Assembly (NCBI GenBank): GCA_036852015.1
Contig: JAANDG010000029.1
Span: 124,001 to 188,000, forward strand
Length of the DNA: 64,000 nt
DNA from: Pelodera strongyloides
Lineage: Eukaryota > Nematoda > Chromadorea > Rhabditida > Rhabditidae
Reading direction: 5' to 3'
The notes beneath the pieces were generated by a model. It made no database searches, was not told where the DNA came from, and saw only the letters and a program-made list of their open reading frames with translations. Numbering within the stretch: the stretch's first letter is position 1; every line of letters begins with the position of its first letter. This document shows, piece by piece, positions 24,535 to 56,974 of the stretch. The position numbers and the translations under genes are program-made.

Positions 24535-26612
24535 ATGCACGCTTGGTGCTTTTTGTGTTTGCTGGTACCCTTGGCATATGGTGGGATTCTTGAGACTCTT
24601 GAAATAGCTGGTCCAGGACTAGAGGATCGTAAGTTTACAGCATCTGCACAACAATGTTATCCACATTTAAGTCAAGTTAGATCCAAGCATTAGCGCCGCA
24701 TAAAGTGTAGTGAAAGCAGATTCCCATTTTAGCGTTCGCTTCATCAATGACTGACAAGCCGAACCTGAGGATATCAGTGCGTGTGCAAGGAACTGTTGCG
24801 AAACCCGGCGATCGTATTGAACTTCACTGTGAGGCTGCCGGTTCACCACCACCCGTGTTTACATGGTAAGTGACGATGCACAATATTCGCTATTCGTTAT
24901 TCTTTGCATATTGTATTCGTTACGCTCCTCCCTGGATACAGGACAGAAGAATGTCTACGAAACAGTCTGAAGAAACTCACATTCAGGTCATTCAACGATC
25001 GGGTGATCGTTGGATCACAAGACAACAACCTACTCGAAAAGTTGCACAATCTCGGCAAGCAGACTATCGAGACCGCGATTACTGTTTCGAAAATTGTGAG
25101 ATTACTTTAAATTGCATTGAATTAAATACCAAACATCTTACCGTTAACGAAGTGAAATGCAATGAAAAGCGACAACAAAAACGTCTACGACTTTCAGGTA
25201 ATTCCATGTGCCGAGTACCGTCATGCGGGCCGTTATGCTTGTGTGGCGTCCAATGGATACACTACCGAGCGGAGTCACGCTACCGTGAAAATTACGCGTA
25301 AGTTCATAATTACCATTTAGGATTTTAGACAACATCAGAATCTGTGATGCGAGCAGTGATTCACCTAGTACATATCAGCTTCTTTTTCTTCCTTGGGTAT
25401 CAATACTTTTTTCCTTGCAGAGAAAACTGATCCCGTGTGCCGTTCGGACAACTATCCTCCTCAGATCATTCAGCATACCGAAAGTCGGTAAGTAGATCGA
25501 TTTTCATTCAGTGAAATGATGTCATCAGCTACGAAGTTTCTGTCAAGCTAGACGATGACTTGCAGGTGCAACCCTTGCAAAATCAGCAATTTCTAATAAA
25601 CTTTAGTTGCACATTCATGTTTGTTAAGCTAAAAGTAAATAAAGTTGAATAATTATCACATTGCACCTTTTAGCATCACTTCTAGTTTCCATATTTAGTT
25701 TCGAAAACTCTGGGAACTACGCTCAATTGTTCTGTCGCGCGATTGGTGCCGACCAGATCATTTGGTACAACGCTGACAATGAGAAGCTAACCGATCAAAG
25801 CGGATATGAGGTGAGAATGTTTTGATCAAACAAGAAACAAAACATTCTATTCGGTGCTAGTGATATCGTTTCGTAACCATCCGTGTAAGGTTCTCGCCAT
25901 CTTTCAACCTATACTCATCAAATCACAACCCTGGATTCATGGTAATTTACTCACCAGGGAATTGTAGATTCTTCCCAATGGCGATCTCCTGATCAAAAAG
26001 GCCGACTGGAACCAGTTAGGCGTTTACACATGCGTCGCCAGTAACAAGTATGGAGAGGATCGTGCCGAAACTTTCTTCTACCCAACCGAACCTGAAGGAG
26101 AAGAGGTAGTGTAATCCGGCCGAATGCAGATTTTTTTGTCTCCAAAGAGCTGCATTGGAAACGATCGAGGATGATGTTGCCTTTAGCTAATGCGCTTTTA
26201 TGAAAATCTTTCCAACTTATTGGTTACTTCTTGGATGCTATTTTTATTTATATATGTATAGTCTAGTGGTTCGCCAATTATCATTAGTACTACACGCATG
26301 TAATATTGCGATCAATTCAGTGTTCTTAGCCAGCGAGCGTGATTAATCTACCTTTTGAGCTCCTAGTTCTATTTCTAATCTTTACATTTTAGATTCCCTT
26401 TCACCCTTCGGAATTTGAAGGACAAATGGACGTAGACGTAGGTTATCATCTTCTAATTTGAATATCAAAAATCAAAGTTATATTTCATTAATCACCTTTG
26501 AACGAGTTCAAAAATGCATTACATAATGCCGTCGTACGAAATCAGAAAAACGTCAGTGAATACATCTATCTTATTTCAGATGCAAAACGCTCATCCAGTT
26601 ATTACACTGTGA
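24535..26612 (+). CDS. zig-3: Secreted two-Ig-domain protein of the ZIG-2/3/4 type
   Basis: In C. elegans, ZIG proteins of this type are secreted Ig proteins that keep ventral-cord axons in place. Exons: 24535-24628, 24733-24865, 24942-25095, 25198-25297, 25421-25487, 25699-25810, 25968-26105, 26393-26437, 26580-26612 (291 residues). Without the last two exons translation runs on to a stop at 26112-26114 (268 residues). The ATG follows a TTTGCAG site at 24526, a likely trans-splice acceptor. Residues 1-16 form a signal peptide. Ig domain 1 has Cys64 and Cys142 with Trp76, and an extra pair, Cys80 and Cys131. Ig domain 2 has Cys195, Trp204 and Cys242 in YTCVASN. There is no membrane segment. 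The symbol rests on size, layout and its place next upstream of dct-1, as I remember for C. elegans; zig-2 or zig-4 cannot be excluded from sequence alone. Confidence 0.88.
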
Positions 26613-27450
26613 AGAAAGCTTTTAATTGAAGGCCAGCAATGCAGGAAGATGCTTCAATCCCGTTCCGTTAAAATAACTTTCATTGTAAATATATAGACTA
26701 ATGGCAATCAGTGAAAGCAACAACGAATAAGAGACATTGAACTGTATCAATACCTTAAGAAACTTTAGACTAAATCAATGAATCAATCAAGATATGTATG
26801 TGTACAACTCGCTGTGTGATTGAATGTCTTGAAAAGTGTGACATTAATATTAATGAATTAGCGCTAACGACCTAGTCAATGTCGCCATGTATAAGATTCT
26901 CCAAGTGATTCGAAAGCATTTTATTTATTTATCAGTTTATTATTACTTTGGTTTCGCATGAGCTTCGCAACGCAATCTCTTAAGCGTCCGTAATGTGGAT
27001 GCTTTGCAAAAAGCAACCCGGTGATTAAATATTCTAGTTTTGCTTTGGCTATATTTTTATTGTGTTTATAATTACATATTTGTGTATGTTTCTCAGTGTG
27101 AGTGTGTGTTTGTGTTCTTAAGCTGTATCAAAATGCATACTTTGCTGTTCTCGTATTATCATCCGACAAAGTGTATTATTCACAATATCCGCAACTTACA
27201 TCTCGAAATAACAACGCAGCTTTGTTGTTGACGAAACTTTGTATTTCCGTCGTCGACTATATATAAAACGTTTGTTAATATTGAGTGACTTTGTTATATG
27301 TACGAGTTTATTAACAGAACACAACAGTCAACAAATCTCAATTACCATTATTGAATTAAACACATTGCATTTATTTTCGTGCGAAATAAAGATAACATGA
27401 TTTATAAATTGTCTACGATTCTTCGCGTTTCCTCTAGGTGAGGGTTTAGT
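26613..27450. other. Downstream region of the Ig gene
   Basis: AT-rich sequence with no coding frame of note. It includes the 3' UTR of the Ig gene. No clear repeat or RNA gene seen. Confidence 0.5.
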
Positions 27451-27454
27451 AAAA
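27451..27454 (-). terminator. Pol III T-run terminator of tRNA-Asn
   Basis: A run of four T on the minus strand (AAAA on plus), six bases past the 3' end of the tRNA, fits an RNA polymerase III stop. Confidence 0.75.
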
Positions 27455-27459
27455 GAATT

Positions 27460-27532
27460 CGCTCCTGGGTGGGTTCGAACCACCGACCTTTCGGTTAACA
27501 GCCGAACGCGCTGCCGATTGCGCCACAAGAGC
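27460..27532 (-). tRNA. tRNA-Asn, anticodon GUU
   Basis: The minus strand folds as a full cloverleaf without intron. A 7-bp acceptor stem (GCTCTTG with CAGGAGC, one G-T pair) and discriminator G are present. The D-arm is TGGCGCAATCGGCAG, and the anticodon arm is GTTCGGCTGTTAACCGAAC-like with GTT as anticodon. The variable loop is short, and the T-arm is GGTGGTTCGAACCCACC. The internal A box (TGGCGCAATCGG) and B box (GGTTCGAAC) are intact, so the gene is probably active. Confidence 0.97.
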
Positions 27533-30500
27533 TACGCTTGCGGCTTTTTATATATCTAGTCTTCGGCAATACTTTCCACGCCCGTGCAACAGGTACACTG
27601 AAATGGAAGCGCATGACGGTTTGAAAGAAGCTCTGAACGTTGGATAAATTCTACCGTGTTTGAAAACCAAATTGGTTTATTCCCAGTGCGAGCTAATATT
27701 TGTATCATGTACGATTTATTCTGTTTTTATTGACCACCTCGTGGAAACCCTTTACACAAGGACGCTTGTTACTCCTAGTGAATAAAGTGTAAAACTATTG
27801 CTGCAAATGTAACAGAGGGATAAATGTTACCTGACATTTCTCGACCAGTTATGGCTGTTATTCATCAGTGTCGAGTCGCGGAAACGACGTGACATATAGG
27901 AAGCATTACTGAACTCTTTTCTTTTTTCCTGCTCTTGCCTTCTACTCACCCACTTTGAATCATTATTAGTTCTTTCTGTTTCTCTGCTTCTTTACAACTT
28001 TTCACGCTCAATACCGCACTATCCTTGTGGTTTGATGTATCGATCTCTCTGCATTTCTTTCTCTAACACTCGCATCTCTCCCTTTCTCTACCTCTCTGCG
28101 TTAATAGGCACGCGCCGGTCAGCTGATATGTGCGAGCGAGCTCACGTTCTAGACGAACCACACGAAAAGTCCAAAAAAAAAGTTACATCCAATTTTTGAC
28201 CCTATCTCCAAATACTCTCGTTTCAATAAGTATTGTCCCTATTGTGCCTAACACGTGGAAACCCCCTTGTTGTATGTTCTCATCATTTGTACATAATAGC
28301 AGCTTCCTTAGTGAAAACCGTTCGTGGTATTGGCATGTTGATTCGTGCACAATAAACTAAGAAATGCTCAATATTTCTATGTCACACCTCCCGCCATGTG
28401 CCTTTTGAAGCCTCACAAGGGTGTTATAATATTTGCCCACAAATATTGTGTCTCACTCGACAAGTGTCTTCAACCGCAGTTGTACGTGTTGTACGTATGC
28501 CATAAAAGAATATTTGAACTTTCACATGTCGACTCGAGGCAGATCTGAACTTTATACTATAATTTGCAAACTATGTGTTGTTATTCCTCTCGGTCTCCAT
28601 TTGCAAAACTATTTGCTTTAAAACCCGTGCACTAAGACGTTGGGGGTTTGCGAAACCAGTCAAAGCCTCAGAGCTTATCTTACCAATAGTATTGTGATGG
28701 GGAAGTCTTTCTGACGTGCAAATATTGTATCCCGTAATCTTATTGGTTGTGGAGTGTTCTCTATTTAGCCTTAGTTGTGAATTTCGTATATTCGTACCTA
28801 TATTTTGTTAATTATGAATTCAACCGACCGGTTTGTGCACTACAACTACTTAATTTGGAATCTTTTAAGCAGTGTCCTAGTTCACTTTCCTTCATTTCCA
28901 GTTCACTTTTTGATCGGTAGAATGTGCGTCCTTTCACAGAGTCTGCTTCCCCCGCTGTCTCCGCAACTCATACATTTTGGCTCAATAGTTCACGTGCAGA
29001 ACTTGTTCTACATATAAAGCAAAATGAACTGCGAGCAATTGCACTCACTGTCAGCAATTTATGATATTCTATCTTTTAGTTAAATATAAGATTATGGCCG
29101 ATTTGCTTCAACTAATACGACTGGCATAGTTTAGTTTAGCAATTGGTATTGGCGTACACAACCGTAATGGTTTGCCCTGTTTACACCCAAACCATTTCGC
29201 CAGATGTTTGGGATGAAGACTAGTAGTAAAACCCCCAAACAACAAGAGAGGCTTCCCTAGGCCACCGTTAAATTCAGCTTTTTCTAGTTCTTAATATATA
29301 TACGCATACGTGGAATTATTTGGACCAACACCATGATTTTCACGTGTCATTTGGAGAGAAAGTATCTCACTTGAAATCAAAGAAAATCAGGACCATGCAT
29401 TTACTCCAAGATACAGGAATTCACGCCTATCACTGCTAATGAAATAACCATAATTGGTGAATTTATCCTAGAGCAACACCCCATGACACAGCACATATAT
29501 CTAGTGATTCTGATTTAATTCCCAATAACATTGTTAGAGTGCATGCTTTGTTGCTCGTTGCTAAACCACGTGGCCGCGTAGTTTACCTCAAAAACATGCT
29601 CGCATTTTGTGTTCCGAAATCCTTGTTGATGTCCCCGCTCCTCTTGCACTATCTTGACGTACTTTAATCAATGCTATGTTCTCCGCAATTTTTTAACCAC
29701 ACCAGAATTAATCTGTCGCTAAAATCAATAAGTTATCGTAGTAATGAGTTCGTAATGCAACTTCATAACAAACACACTTTTTTAACTAATGACAGTTAAG
29801 AACGAACTTGCTCTGTTTTGATTGGCTTTCTAGTTTTGCAGCCCGAGTCTTAATCTGCTCTGTTCAGTTACTCTATGCCTTCACGTGCATATGGTTGTGT
29901 GTCCATGCTTTTGACAGCCGATTGATGGTGTGTGGTATGGCGTGGGGTGTTTCACCAAAGGGCTATGTCCCTCCGGGTGTCCATGCCCATTTAGTGTGCA
30001 TCGACCATTTCTATCAATACTACCACATTGGCTCTTTGTCTCATTGCCCATTTCACTCCCTTTTGCGTACTTTGTGGCTAGTTGGCCATTCGATGTTCAA
30101 CAACGTTAATCGTTGTTCAAATTTTCCCGTAGATTTGTTAGAATGATAAAACTTCGATGTCATATTATAGTACCCATGCGATTCTCATGCTGCTAAATTC
30201 CAAAACTACACATAAAGTTGTATCTTTTCGAGACCTTTCACTGCATAGAATACGAAATTTGTCAACAAAAGCCGGTTCCTTACAAATAAAATTCCCCCCA
30301 TTGTTTATAGTCACTTTTTGTTTACTTGTACGAAGTGAGCATAAGCAATTTGATCCCTATATTTTTGAACCTTGTTGGATTTCCAGCAGAATGTTCATTT
30401 TAACCTTTATTGATTCGATTTTGGAAAATCCATATTTTCTGGAGCATGCAGTATAATCAGAAGACAATGATTGTTCTGCATTGGTTCACAATCGTTTTGT

Positions 30501-32494
30501 GATGCTGATAACTTTTTTTTTCGTCCGCTCATTGTACGTTGAGTTAACATAGCGTACACTGAAATTGCACAAGCTGACCGGTTCACTTGTTTGCGACTGC
30601 TAGGAGAGAGTATTGATTAATTTGCATAGTTAAGTAATACTCTTGTGGTGTGCTTGTTGTCACGTGCTCCCGCGGGCGGTGTATGCCCTTTCTGTCCACT
30701 ACTCGGTCACCATCCCACTTCCAGTCAACAAAGTTGTCTACTTACGGATCACGCCTACCTTCGATCTTTAAAAAAACGTGCACATTGCTATTTCTCAAAG
30801 TAATGTATATGCCTTACGAACCTAATCGAATTAACCGCCGACTTTAAAAACAAACCACTTTCTGGTGTAGCTCGTTTTCCTTCCAGCCCTCTTTTTTGTT
30901 GATAGGATTTCAAACAAACCAGGCCAAGAGCAATTTTTTAAAATGAATTGGAACCGTTTTAAGATTTTCCTGTCGCCTGAAACGAATAACTATTTTTGAA
31001 GTTTTTGTTATATAATGGGTGCAGTAATTTGTTAATAAATTAAGATATACTTAATTACAAGGTATGCACTTTAATTCAGTTAATTATCTTTTTCAAATGT
31101 CGGGGCGCATTTGAAGGTCGATGTTCTTTCTTAATACGATTGCACTTTCGCGTGAGATCGTAAAGCGTTGTCTTCATCTAAATGATCCGAAATTAATCGG
31201 AGTGATCGTCAGCAATAAGTGAAAAATTCTATAAAATTCTATCTTTACGCGGTGAACGGTTTTATATTCAGATATAATTTTCTGATATGAATGAAAAAAC
31301 GCACACTTCGGAACCTTTGTAAATTCGTGCCTTTCATATCTATAATTTCACCACTTTCATTTATCTCCATGGGAAATTTCGTGACGTTATCAGTGACTGC
31401 CACTGCACGTAGTATATTTCCGGCTCATATTTTTATTTTTCAGCAACAAGTTTTCCTCCCGTGTTTGAACCTTCCTCAGTATCTTGGAGAAACTAAGTTG
31501 TAATGTATTGATGTCTCTTTTACTAAGTAAGCTTGTTTAATAACATTTCTTCACCTTTTACAACCATTAATAAGCATTATAAACGACGAGTCGTCAGGTC
31601 ACTATTGTGCCATGCGGGCTAAATTTGTTTATACGTGTGAGCTATTTGAATATTACGTATAAAGGCGCGGAGTCCGTCGGTAAATGCAGTGCATCCAGTA
31701 TTTCACCCAGTGCATAAAGTCTACCCATATTATTCAATATTCCTCTTCCTATTATTGTCTTGGGCCTCGGATTCGAACTCTGCCGACGAGTTACGTTGTT
31801 TTTGTATGCGAGTAATCTTATCGTTGTTCGTAACTTTTTTTTCGCTCAGCCCAACGACTGTCTGGCCAGAGCAATAGAGAGAGAAACAACTATCGATAGA
31901 GAGGACTCCTTTTTCATAATGACAAATGTTCTTTCGGGTTTTCAGTAGTCATCTGAGGTTGTGTTTTAACGTGAGTTAATGATTTATAACTTACTTTAGA
32001 TGAGCCACATGTGTGGCATGTTGTTTTCCTGCTGTTGGTATTTGTCGTTTGATTTGAATTGGCGCGCATAAATCGTGTTCATTCCCGACTGTGACCACCA
32101 TATGATTGTTTCCATTCGCACAACACGTAGTTATACTCGATTCCGCAACTATTCTCGCCATTTTTGCTCTGCTAGAATGAAATAATAATTTTTAACTAAT
32201 TGGACAAGAAAAGAACCCCTCAGTTGTTCGTTGCTTTGCCCCTACTTACCATTATTTTTTTTCACGTCGCAATTCGAAAAATTATTTTACCTTAAATATA
32301 TTGCTATTCAATAATGTCCGTCATCCGAATTTTGGATAGTTTGTCCTGCATTTTTAGACGTTTGTACTGTTTTTAGCGGCACTAACTTTGACCATTTCAC
32401 CCAGGCCGGGTTGCATTTTCTTTCTGCTTTTCTTGACGAATGTTCATTTTTTTCCCGTTTTCCAAACTGAATTTCTTTGTATTTCAGTAGTTGC
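27533..32494. other. Gene-free stretch between the tRNA and dct-1
   Basis: About 5 kb without a supported exon on either strand. A CT-rich stretch lies at about 28000-28105. The remaining sequence is AT-rich and unique at the level I can read. The right end includes the promoter and first splice region of dct-1. Confidence 0.5.
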
Positions 32495-34123
32495 ATGTCT
32501 TCGTTTTTCGACTTGGGGTCTCACAAGATGTTTAACGTTCGGAACAGGCTCGGAATGATTGAAAAGAAAGACGATGACGTGGCCAGTCAACCAGGTTAGA
32601 TTTGTTTCTTGATAGGTATTTTGATTTTTTTAAGTATTCCCGTCAAATCGATAAATGTGCTAGTTGTGTGTCTTATGGTTCCTCAGATCACCGCACTATT
32701 CCAACTTGTGCAAAGTACGCGTATACCTGGATGGAATCGATTAATGATAGGGTGTTTTTCTCGATCGATCATCCTTGCTTTTGTTTTCTGATCATACGCT
32801 CGCTGCTTTTTTGACCATTGGTTGTTTTCCACAGCGAATTGTTTGCCCTGCACCCAATGCAGTAAACAAGTCACGAAAAACCTCGAATCTTTGTTCCGCT
32901 CAAAATATTTGTCGTTACAGCCTAAGGAATGTGATGAGCCGGAAAATGACCAAAATTGTGCATTTCAAAAATAGATCGGAATTCTCGAATTGCAAAGTCA
33001 GTATTCAACCATGAGTGAAAATTATAAATTATGTGTCAACTGTGTTTAATAATATAATTAATGCTCAAAATATATTTCCCCTTATTTTTAGATTCTTGGG
33101 TGGAATTGGCTCCATCTCGTCAGAGTCTGTGCAGTAGTGTCGACAATGGAATGTGCTCTAGAGATGAACGAATGGAACGCGATTCGAAATTGAAATGGGA
33201 CAGCGATATAGAGAGGTTTGTAACCATACACTAGAAATGTCAAAGGACTAGCCCTTGAAAAATCCACACTATTCTTTAAAAAGCGGGTTAACCTCTTGTA
33301 CAACAGCATAGATCATCATGTCCACATACCTTGTTCTTATCAATTGGTTGATTTAGTGATTACTAAATGATTAAGTTGATGGGTGTGTGACCACTTTTAT
33401 TGTTTCAGCCCGATGTCCCTGCACAGTCCCCATGTTGAGTTCGAATCTCTGGAGGCTGTGAAATACAAGTTAGTGAGGGATATGCTACCACCTGGCAAAA
33501 ACACTGATTGGATCTGGGAATGGAGCAGTCGGCCTGAAACCATACCACCTAAGTAGGTTCTTTTCTTAATCTATTGCACAATAGTATATACAAAAGCGAT
33601 CGAAGTCTCTTTTGCCTATGTGTATAACGCTTTAGTAAATAACACCGCCCTCTCTGTATTACGCTTTGCCTCGCGAAGTATCAGGAGCACTGCAGAAATC
33701 ATAATTATTGTTTCTTTAGAAGTCTTCGTATGCGTCAATATGGCAGTAATCTGACAACTCCTCCAAATTCCCCGGAACCGGAACTTCTTGAAGCCTACCC
33801 GGTTTATGATAGAGAAAGGAGAACCTTCTCCCCTCTCAACATCGTTATCGGTGTTCTTGTCAGCAATATTGTCACTTTTGTGATTGGAGCCGCCATCGGG
33901 TAAGCACTTATTACGAAAACAAAAGGTGTACAAATTAGAACTGGCTAATTGCTAGTGAATCTAAATCGGCTCCGTGCACAATTTCTACATATCCAGTTGA
34001 TATATCGAAGGCACTTTTGTTTCACTGTACTGTTCTAAACTAGAGTGTGGGAGCCACATTAACTAAATCACTATTTCCAGCTTCGTTGTCTGCAAGCGAC
34101 TTGCCCGGAAGCACGCGCACTGA
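32495..34123 (+). CDS. dct-1: DCT-1, BNIP3/NIX mitophagy receptor
   Basis: An outer-mitochondrial-membrane receptor that recruits LC3/LGG-1 during mitophagy. Exons: 32495-32594, 33092-33215, 33409-33552, 33720-33899, 34081-34123; 196 residues, close to human BNIP3 (194). The ATG lies just after TATTTCAG at 32487, a likely trans-splice site. An N-terminal LIR motif, SWVEL (Trp36, Leu39), sits at the usual place. The family hallmark [16 protein letters not shown] lies at about residues 107-122. A single tail-anchor membrane helix spans about 164-186 with a T-xxx-G-xxx-G pattern (Thr175, Gly179, Gly183) like the BNIP3 dimer interface. SN at 171-172 stands where BNIP3 has Ser-His. The tail is short and basic. 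The gene follows the Ig gene, as in C. elegans by memory. Confidence 0.97.
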
Positions 34124-36091
34124 AATAGAAATCTTGCATTGATTTCAACGTGGATTTCACAGCGATTTTGTCTGTGCCAACTGCACCCGAATCTTTCCCT
34201 ATGCCCGATTATTTAGTTGGATAATGGTCGTTAATCTTGTTTCGAATTCGATTCTTGTCTTTCTTCCCGATAGACGATATTCCACTCACTAATCATTTTT
34301 GTTTTGTTTTATTTTCTTTCGTGTTATTGTATTCGGACCAATTGACCAGTGTTTATATCTCCCAATGAATTGTAAAAATGCGTGTGAGAATCTATTGAAG
34401 ACATTGTGCATTCCTGAATTTCTTTCATTTTAATGGTTCCGAAAAATACTACCGTTGTCCCAGATAGAAACAAAGACGGTATTTTTTTTACATGGTGACT
34501 TTCAAAGTAAGATTTATTTAAGAAAACAATTTACCGCAATGTTAGCATACTCTTATTATTTCACAATTAGCGGCATGAAATCATGCACTTATACATTATG
34601 CATATTCAGTTTTACATCACTTTTTGTTATGTTTGGAGCATAACATGATATGAGTTACGTTATGATATTCGTTTGCTGCTCTTTGGCCAAATCAGTATAT
34701 CTTATTAATTTACTATTCTTATTGCATATTCATTCTGTGCCTTCACGTTTACACTGAAATTGATCGATGATTAATTTAGAAGTAGATGTGAAATTGCGCT
34801 CGGCATCGACCTAGCTTGGCGGCTTTTATGTTCGTTTTTTTAATCATATTGATTATCTTAATTGGTTGACGGGAGCGGCAAAAGTGGATAATTCCGCAGC
34901 ACATATGTCTTCCAGTCTTATGTTTTTCAAGTTTGCAAAGATTTTCCTCAACTTGTAGACAAATTCCGTTCCATTTATATACTTGTGTGATGTAAATATT
35001 TTGTACATATAGATGTGCCGAAGTCACTGTATTGTTTCACTTTATGAACATATTTTTCCTTTTCCGAATTCTTCTTTTTTCTCTTTTTGCTACTTCCAAA
35101 TATATGGCTGTCACCATTATTGTTTTACTAGACTAAGCATTTACAAATGGCTAACCTATTTTTCACACTATCAATTCCTTGTGATGTTTCCACATGCACT
35201 GAATAAATTATACCAAGGAGAATATGAGTTATGCTATATGAGTGTCTCAAGTGTAAGAAACACACGACGGTAAATCGGAAACCCATACGAAAGAGCATTC
35301 GTTAACACATTTGTATAACAGCGGGATTGATAGGATTTCCTGACTGTGAGCCACTTGGCCACTTTCAATAGAAACAAAAGATTTTGCAGAAAATATTCCA
35401 TGATTGGCCAAAACTGTTCTCGTCAGTCTGAAGTTCCTCACCTTGTCAAACCAGAAAAATCCTTACCAATGTTTGTTTATCTCCATAATGTTTTGTTCAC
35501 TAATTTATGCGTATCACTAGCCGATGTCTATTCTGAATCTGTATCAAATAGCTTTAGATGAGGTTTTAGAACCACAAAAAAAAACAATATATTTACTCAA
35601 GTACTATGGAACCGGAGACACACAGAAAAAAAGGCGTACGAAATTAAGGAATGATATACATATATGAAGTAACCGCATGCAGAAGAACAAGTGAAATGTT
35701 AAAGTAAACACGTACTTTCCAGAATACACGAGATCAAAAAAGTCAACTAGTACAGTGGCTTGAAAATGCTTATTATTTCAAAACGGAAGAATCTAAACAG
35801 AAACCATGCAATCTAAATAATATTTGTGAGCTGACTTATACTTGATATGACAATTTGTTGAGAAAGCACATGAAACTGTAATAAAAATAAAAATAAAAAA
35901 CACCTCATATGACAATAAACATTATCTCGTCAACCTATTGTCAATTATGTTTATGAAATTCAAAAGCAAATGAAATTCAAAAGCAATGTATGGCGCTAAA
36001 CATAATTTTGTGTCTGGATAATTCTTAGTCCCACACTATTTACTATTTAGTGTTTCAAGCCTCACACATATGTATGTGTTTTTGAACGCAC
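34124..36091. other. Convergent intergenic region, dct-1 and lyst-1 3' sides
   Basis: Both flanking genes end towards this stretch, so it should hold their 3' UTRs. A plus-strand AATAAA lies at about 35202-35207. No coding frame with protein character was seen; the frames at 35013-35561 look like chance. Confidence 0.5.
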
Positions 36092-55430
<19,339 letters not shown>

Positions 55431-56266
55431 TTTTTCTGAAACATCAATCAATAAACACCTTAGTTTGGTAAAGAAACAACGACATAAAGAAGAACATGTC
55501 CAATAATACGCAGTGAACATCAAAAAATGGTTGCCCTAAGATAAAGTGCCTTACAACACATACAAACTAATAACGGACCCAGTGACCAAGGGGTTTAGTC
55601 CGGTCTAATGGGTTGATAGACATCGACTCATGTATATTACATAAAATCATAAAAAGTTTATACAAAATACATAACTATCAGCTAACTAGAAGATCGTGAA
55701 CAGTAGTAGACTGTTCGGTGGTGAATCAAGTGATATCTCTTTCTGTGTGGTAAACACCGCTCGAAGTCTGTTAGATAAGATAAGAATGCCCCTAATAAAC
55801 ACGCATACTTTAAGAAAGACAGTTTCTTAATGACGAAACGAGTTGGCCTTGTTAGCTAACTTGGTCACACAATGTAATAATGGAGTTTCCAAGCGTTTGA
55901 TTATAAAATAAATGTTGTCTAGTAAACCGCTGAATACCATTTGTTCATGTCATTCACTATTGAGCAAAACGGCATGAAAATAACAGATATTTCGTAATTT
56001 ATGTAACGACTGAAATAATGATCGTCCTGCACGAGACTAATGAACACGAATATTTCAGTCGTTATTATTAAAGACTTCAAGTAATCGCATCCTAAAGTAG
56101 GGTCTTTTTGAATGGTTCTTCAAAAAATAGTGTGTAGCTTAGTATGTATAGTTCTGTTTTAAATCAACCACCATCTAAAAAACACCATTCAGACGCGTTT
56201 GTCACTATTCGCTAGGCATACTCATATGTAAACATTTTTTGAAAAGCTACTTTAGAGCAGCATGTT

Positions 56267-56533
56267 CGAACTAAAACTTCAGAACAAAGGCCTGGCTAAT
56301 ATTGTAAAAAGCAGCAAACAAAAAGATATCATTATTACTTATATAGCAGCACATTTTCCGATGTGTGGACAATATGTGTGGACCTGGCTGATCACAATCG
56401 AACTAAAACTTCAAAACGAAGGCCTGGCAAATTTTGTAAAAAGTAGCTAACAAAAAGATATCATTAGTACTTATGAATGTAGTGGCACATTTTCCAATAT
56501 TTATACAGTAAACTACCTGACTGACCACAATCG
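56267..56533. repeat. Tandem duplication, two copies of about 132 bp
   Basis: Copy 1 (56267-56398) and copy 2 (56399-56533) share CGAACTAAAACTTC, GGCCTGGC, TTGTAAAAAG, AAAAAGATATCATTA and CACATTTTCC in the same order, with scattered mismatches and small indels. Function unknown. Confidence 0.85.
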
Positions 56534-56806
56534 TTTCTAATAGCTTTATGACTATACAAAAGATGTTTAGTATTCAGTGTACGACGAACAACGCAATATC
56601 AATAATATCGCGAAAACAATTCTTGAAAAAAAAGTTTATTCAGGAAATCGACTGACATGATGTCAACACCATTCATGGCACTTGATTGCGAATAAGAAGA
56701 ATAAAAAAAAACGAGAAAATGATTCTAGCATGAAATAATACAAACGGGTACATAGATATTAGCGAAATATACGGCACAACTTCTATATGATGCACAGAAG
56801 CAGAAG

Positions 56807-56974
56807 TGAAATGGTGTGCATTCTTAATGCCACACCGCATATGACACAGTTGCGATGGGTACGCCACACGGGCTAACGGGAATAAAACAAATGAAATGGT
56901 GTGCGTTCCTAATGCCACACCGCATATGACACACTTGCGACGGGTACGCCACGGGGGCTAACAAGCATAAAACA
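56807..56974. repeat. Tandem duplication, two copies of about 85 bp, each with a hairpin
   Basis: Copy 1 (56807-56891) and copy 2 (56892-56974) are roughly 87 percent alike. Each contains a 24-base hairpin starting GGTGTGC and ending GCCACACC, with a three-base loop and one bulge (about 56813-56836 and 56898-56921). The A-to-G change in the stem of copy 2 leaves a G-T pair, and the other change is in the loop. Confidence 0.85.

Noticed and set aside
28000..28105. CT-rich stretch as a possible promoter or splice tract
   Set aside because: No exon or gene start follows; treated as simple pyrimidine-rich sequence.
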